Part shown: one piece after another, positions 61,121 through 64,000 of the stretch
Layout: every line of letters begins with the position of its first letter
How positions within the stretch are numbered: position 1 is the stretch's first letter
Assembly: GCA_965216445.1 (NCBI GenBank)
Contig: OZ244166.1
Location: 2,046,001-2,110,000 of the forward strand
Direction of reading: 5' to 3'
DNA from: MA-ANB-1 sp965216445
Lineage (GTDB): Bacteria; Actinomycetota; Acidimicrobiia; Spongiisociales; ZC4RG35
Length of the DNA stretch: 64,000 bases
The notes under the pieces: model-generated
Databases searched by the model: none
Seen by the model: only the letters and a program-made list of their open reading frames with translations
What the model was told of the DNA's origin: nothing
Made by a program: the position numbers and the translations under genes

Positions 61121-62056
61121 TCAGAGGCGGGAGATCAAATCCACGAGGAGCGCGTAGAAGCCATCAGAATCGATTTCGTTCATGACCGTTGCGTTCGGCT
61201 GGGCATCGGTGACTCCCCACCAGTCGACCACTGTCATACCAAGTGTGGGACCGGGCGCAGTTTCGATCTCGACCGGGACATGCTTGCCCGCGAAGAGCTC
61301 CGGTTTCAATAGGTATGCAATGACGGTCGGATCGTGAAGCGGCCCACCGGGTAGGTCATATTTGTTCTTGTCCCATCGGTCGTAGAAACCGAGCATCCCC
61401 GCCACCGCGTCACCCGCTGGTGTTCCGAGGTCGCTGAACTTCTGTAGGCGGTCGGGCGTGGTCAGCGCCTTGTGAGTGACATCGAGAGGCATCATCACGA
61501 TCGGGATGCCGCTCGTGAAAACGACGTGGGCAGCGTGCGGGTCCACGTAGATGTTGAACTCCGCAGCCGGTGTTGTGTTGCCTCCTTCGAAGAACCCACC
61601 ACCCATCATCACGACCTGATCGATGTTCTCGGCGATTCTTGGCTCGCGAACGAGTGCGAGACCCAGGTTGGTGAGTGGACCCAACGTACAGACGGTCACG
61701 GGACGATCGGAGCCGAGAACGATCTCAACCATCCTGTCTACAGCGTGACCAGGAGCCTCCCCAAGAACAGGTGCTGGCAGTTCGGCCCCATCAAGCCCGG
61801 TCGGGCCGTGGACATACTCCGCAGTCACCAGGTCGCGCACCATGGGGCGAACCGAGCCCCGGTAGACCGGGACCTCGGGTCGACCGGCCAGCTCAACCAA
61901 CGCCAGACTGTTTTTGACCGTCAGGTCAAGCGGGACATTGCCTGCAACGGCGGTGATCGCCAGGACCTCGAGATCGTCGGGTGATGCCAGTGCTATGAGA
62001 ATGGCAACGGCGTCGTCCTGGCCCGGGTCGGTATCGATGATGATGGGTCGGCTGAT
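61121..62056 (-). CDS. Nucleoside hydrolase without a standard start codon
   Basis: About 311 residues. The enzyme splits ribonucleosides to base and ribose. The calcium/catalytic motif DTDPGQDDA is at the very N-terminus, and CTLGPLTNL, FNIYVDPHAA and PLHDPTVIAYLL follow, so the protein is complete. The only standard start in frame is a TTG at 61900, which would cut off the catalytic motif. Between the ribokinase TGA (62071-62069) and the motif there is no ATG, GTG or TTG. The ATC at 62056-62054 (ATC AGC CGA CCC ATC) fits where family members have Met-Ser-Arg-Pro. The start given is that ATC; readthrough from ribokinase is the alternative. Confidence 0.8.
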   Translation of the reverse strand: MSRPIIIDTDPGQDDAVAILIALASPDDLEVLAITAVAGNVPLDLTVKNSLALVELAGRPEVPVYRGSVRPMVRDLVTAEYVHGPTGLDGAELPAPVLGEAPGHAVDRMVEIVLGSDRPVTVCTLGPLTNLGLALVREPRIAENIDQVVMMGGGFFEGGNTTPAAEFNIYVDPHAAHVVFTSGIPIVMMPLDVTHKALTTPDRLQKFSDLGTPAGDAVAGMLGFYDRWDKNKYDLPGGPLHDPTVIAYLLKPELFAGKHVPVEIETAPGPTLGMTVVDWWGVTDAQPNATVMNEIDSDGFYALLVDLISRL

Positions 62057-62068
62057 GGCCGCAGCGTA

Positions 62069-62971
62069 TCAAACGGCGAGTAGGGCCTCAACGTCGGCAA
62101 GCGTTGGCATGCCGGACTGTGCTCCGGCCCGGGTGACTGACAGAGCTGCCGCCGCAGACGCAAGTCGCACACCCTCCTCGATCGACTGCCCACGGCTCAA
62201 CGCTGCCGCCAGACCGCCACAAAAGGTATCTCCGGCACCGGTTGGGTCAACGGCTTCAACCTCGAACGGATCAATTCGTTTCTTCGCACCGCCCTCAACC
62301 AACAAAGCTCCGTCCGCTCCCAGTGTGACGACAGTTGTCAGCGTATCCCTCAGCCGCGACGTAGCGTCGGCGACCTGCTCAGGTGTTGTTGCATTCTCAC
62401 CGGTGAGCAATGCCAACTCCGACCGATTCGGGACGAGGACATCAACCCGATCGAGAACCTCCTCGGATATCGCTCGAGCCGGTGCTGGGTTCAGGACAAA
62501 CACACCGGTGGTCAACTTGGCGGCGGCCAGCACGCTGTCCATCGGGATTTCCAACTGGGCAAGCACCACACGGGCACCCGATATCAGCTGGGCATGAGAT
62601 TCGATGTGACCAGCATCCATACTCTGGTTGGCTCCGGGGCTCGCGACGATTGTGTTCTCCGCCTCCTGGTCGATTGTTATCACCGCTATCCCTGTCGGCT
62701 CTCCTTCTCCCCGGCCAACAGCGGTCACATCAATGCCTTCTTCGACGAGGCCAGCCACCAGAGCCTCACCCCACTCGTCGCTACCAACCTGGCCAACCAT
62801 TCCCACGCGAGCGCCAAGTCGGGCTGCGGCTACCGCCTGATTCGCACCCTTCCCTCCGGGACCGAAGAGGTGATCGGATCCCAGGAGGGTCTCACCGGGT
62901 TGAGGGAGGCGCGGCGCGAAGACACTGATGTCGTAGTTGATCGAGCCAATGACAACAACCTCGGGACCCAT
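62069..62971 (-). CDS. rbsK: Ribokinase (PfkB family)
   Basis: A 300-residue PfkB sugar kinase. GSINYDISVFAPRLPQPGETL and GPGGKGANQAVAAARLG are the substrate-side signatures; DPTGAGDTFCGGLAAAL holds the catalytic Asp and the anion hole. Phosphorylation of ribose released by the adjacent nucleoside hydrolase is the expected job, feeding the pentose phosphate pathway. The ATG at 62971 leads the salvage operon. Its TGA stop is followed in the same frame by the nucleoside hydrolase, separated by four sense codons from the ATC. Confidence 0.9.
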   Translation of the reverse strand: MGPEVVVIGSINYDISVFAPRLPQPGETLLGSDHLFGPGGKGANQAVAAARLGARVGMVGQVGSDEWGEALVAGLVEEGIDVTAVGRGEGEPTGIAVITIDQEAENTIVASPGANQSMDAGHIESHAQLISGARVVLAQLEIPMDSVLAAAKLTTGVFVLNPAPARAISEEVLDRVDVLVPNRSELALLTGENATTPEQVADATSRLRDTLTTVVTLGADGALLVEGGAKKRIDPFEVEAVDPTGAGDTFCGGLAAALSRGQSIEEGVRLASAAAALSVTRAGAQSGMPTLADVEALLAV

Positions 62972-63027
62972 AGAGACTCACGCTAATCGGATGCCCCGTT
63001 CCTGACTCGGTGGGTGCCGGTTCGCCT

Positions 63028-63702
63028 CTACTCGATGTAATGGATCAGATCGGTATCGAGGTCGAGCAGTGGCAGGAGGCTCACATCGACAAGTCCGGCG
63101 TACTCCCAGTGCCAAGCTTCTTGGTATTTCATCCCACAATGCGCCCAGGGAGGGTGAACCCACCCGAACTGCAGTGCGTTGGATTGCAGCCAAAGGAAGG
63201 CACGATCCCGACAACCCAGGACACCACGTCCATCGCTGAAGTCCACTGCTCGGCCCCAACCATGGTTCGAATACCCGGCCCGAGCAGTTTTCGGCCCTGA
63301 GCACACTCGGATGTTCTGAGTACCGACCTGGTACTTCTCTCCGGTGATTCGGTCGATGTCGTAGATGGGCACATCGATGTACGGACATCTGCGGTTGTAA
63401 GCGGCCTTCTGTTCCCAATAGGTCCGATAGCAATCAATGGGCTCCAGGTAGACACCGTCACGTTCGGCGGCCTCCATCATCAAGGCGTATGTGTAGGCGG
63501 CGTCTCGCTCCAGTTTGCAGCCGTCGAAAGTCATCATTCGGTCGGAGGGCATGTACCCATTGACGTAGCCGTCCATCTCCAGGTCGATAGTGAGGGCTTC
63601 CGAGCCAGCGGGAACGTATTCAACCTGGCCGGGGGCACCAGCCAAGGAGACTGCGAAGATGAGCGACAATATGAACATGGGGGTTGCCCATGTCATCGGC
63701 AA
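63028..63702 (-). CDS. VanY-like D-alanyl-D-alanine carboxypeptidase (M15B)
   Basis: A 224-residue exported peptidase. The N-terminal hydrophobic stretch (MFILSLIFAVSLAGAPG) is a signal peptide or anchor. SNHGWGRAVDFSD supplies the first zinc His and Asp (SxHxxGxAxD), and EAWHWEY supplies the catalytic Glu and last His. CYRTYWEQKAAYN is the substrate Arg region. Several Cys residues (near 62, 93, 108, 120 and 163) suggest disulphides outside the cell. It probably trims D-Ala from peptidoglycan or releases a terminal residue. It is transcribed away from clpC in the same direction, 33 bp after its stop. Confidence 0.85.
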   Translation of the reverse strand: MPMTWATPMFILSLIFAVSLAGAPGQVEYVPAGSEALTIDLEMDGYVNGYMPSDRMMTFDGCKLERDAAYTYALMMEAAERDGVYLEPIDCYRTYWEQKAAYNRRCPYIDVPIYDIDRITGEKYQVGTQNIRVCSGPKTARAGYSNHGWGRAVDFSDGRGVLGCRDRAFLWLQSNALQFGWVHPPWAHCGMKYQEAWHWEYAGLVDVSLLPLLDLDTDLIHYIE

Positions 63703-63735
63703 AAGGGTATCCCGGCTTAAGCGGGAAATTCGCGA

Positions 63736-64000
63736 TCAGTCGGTGCCGGCCATCTCCACGGGCGGGACTTCTGAGGTATTGAAAGCCTCGAAGGTCAACT
63801 CCTCGTTGTCGGCGTCGAAACCAACAAGGATCGTCGTGCCTGCCTTGAACTCGCCCATCAGGACACGCTCCGAAAGTGGGTCCTCGAGGAGACGCTGTAT
63901 AGCCCGACGCAACGGCCTGGCCCCCAGCTCGGGATCGTATCCCTGTGTCCCAAGATGCTCTTTGGCATCGTCCGTCAGAACCAGGTCGAGCTTCTGGGTT
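63736..64000 (-). CDS. clpC: ClpC/ClpA-type ATPase, C-terminal end only
   Basis: The last 87 codons of a Clp ATPase; the rest lies right of the window. The fragment has LTDDAKEHLGTQGYDPELGARPLRRAIQRLLEDPLSE (parts: GYDPELGARPLRR, QRLLEDPLSE), the D2-small domain of ClpC, with the sensor-2 Arg in GARPLRR. It unfolds substrates for ClpP. It ends with a short acidic tail (PVEMAGTD). The assignment to ClpC over ClpB rests on the GARPLRRAIQ pattern and actinobacterial context. Confidence 0.88.
   Translation of the reverse strand, partial: TQKLDLVLTDDAKEHLGTQGYDPELGARPLRRAIQRLLEDPLSERVLMGEFKAGTTILVGFDADNEELTFEAFNTSEVPPVEMAGTD

Overview
The window reads as a chromosomal segment of an actinobacterium, probably an uncultivated member of the Acidimicrobiia or a neighbouring class (inference). 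The signs are a DUF3263 gene beside a LytR_C protein, CarD next to IspF, DisA-RadA, a WS/DGAT acyltransferase, Thr-rich linkers in exported proteins, a perfect Gram-positive-type LexA box, and many GTG/TTG starts with 4-bp ATGA overlaps. No phage, insertion sequence or CRISPR array was seen.

Layout. 1-4.6 kb: a catabolic-looking group (SDR dehydrogenase start, glycoside-hydrolase-like protein, C45 acyltransferase-like protein, amidohydrolase, DoxD-like membrane protein). 4.6-7.9 kb: two adjacent dynamin-like GTPases. 8.1-9.6 kb: a secreted PhoX/DUF839 protein. 9.7-25.7 kb: a nearly complete arginine regulon. The operon carA-carB-argC-argB-argD-argF runs on the minus strand, argJ-argR runs divergently on the plus strand, and argG-argH-lysA follows on the minus strand. 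metY-metX lies between them behind an elaborate 5' leader. 25.8-26.6 kb: tRNA-Arg(CCT) followed at once by eight tandem units of about 95 bp. 26.6-36.2 kb: a secreted nuclease, a WS/DGAT acyltransferase, an EamA transporter, a CvpA-like protein, AlaX, a metallo-beta-lactamase-fold hydrolase and a membrane-anchored propeller-like protein. 36.5-42.2 kb: a branched-chain amino-acid type ABC transporter (livKHMGF). 42.3-48.5 kb: AI-2E family protein, cell-envelope genes, FetB, then a LexA-box unit of unknown function, a hairpin-rich repeat and a secreted CTPGYWK protein. 48.8-55.7 kb: tRNA-Thr and the housekeeping run rlmB, cysS, ispF, carD, disA, radA. 55.7-63 kb: a nucleoside uptake and salvage operon (ribokinase, nucleoside hydrolase, BMP lipoprotein, ABC ATPase, two permeases). 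63-64 kb: a VanY-like peptidase and the ClpC C-terminus.

The most unusual points are: two genes whose reading frames lack any standard start codon and whose expected start codon is ATC (the upstream GTPase and the nucleoside hydrolase, the latter in frame with ribokinase across a single TGA); a metY leader combining a leaderless Met/Cys-containing leader peptide, a terminator/antiterminator pair and a three-stem RNA that hides the ribosome binding site; a perfect LexA operator before an uncharacterised gene pair; a tandem repeat array abutting a tRNA; a palindrome-rich repeat at two loci; and a carbamoyl-phosphate synthase large subunit lacking its C-terminal allosteric domain. All family assignments rest on motifs read by eye; no database search was run.
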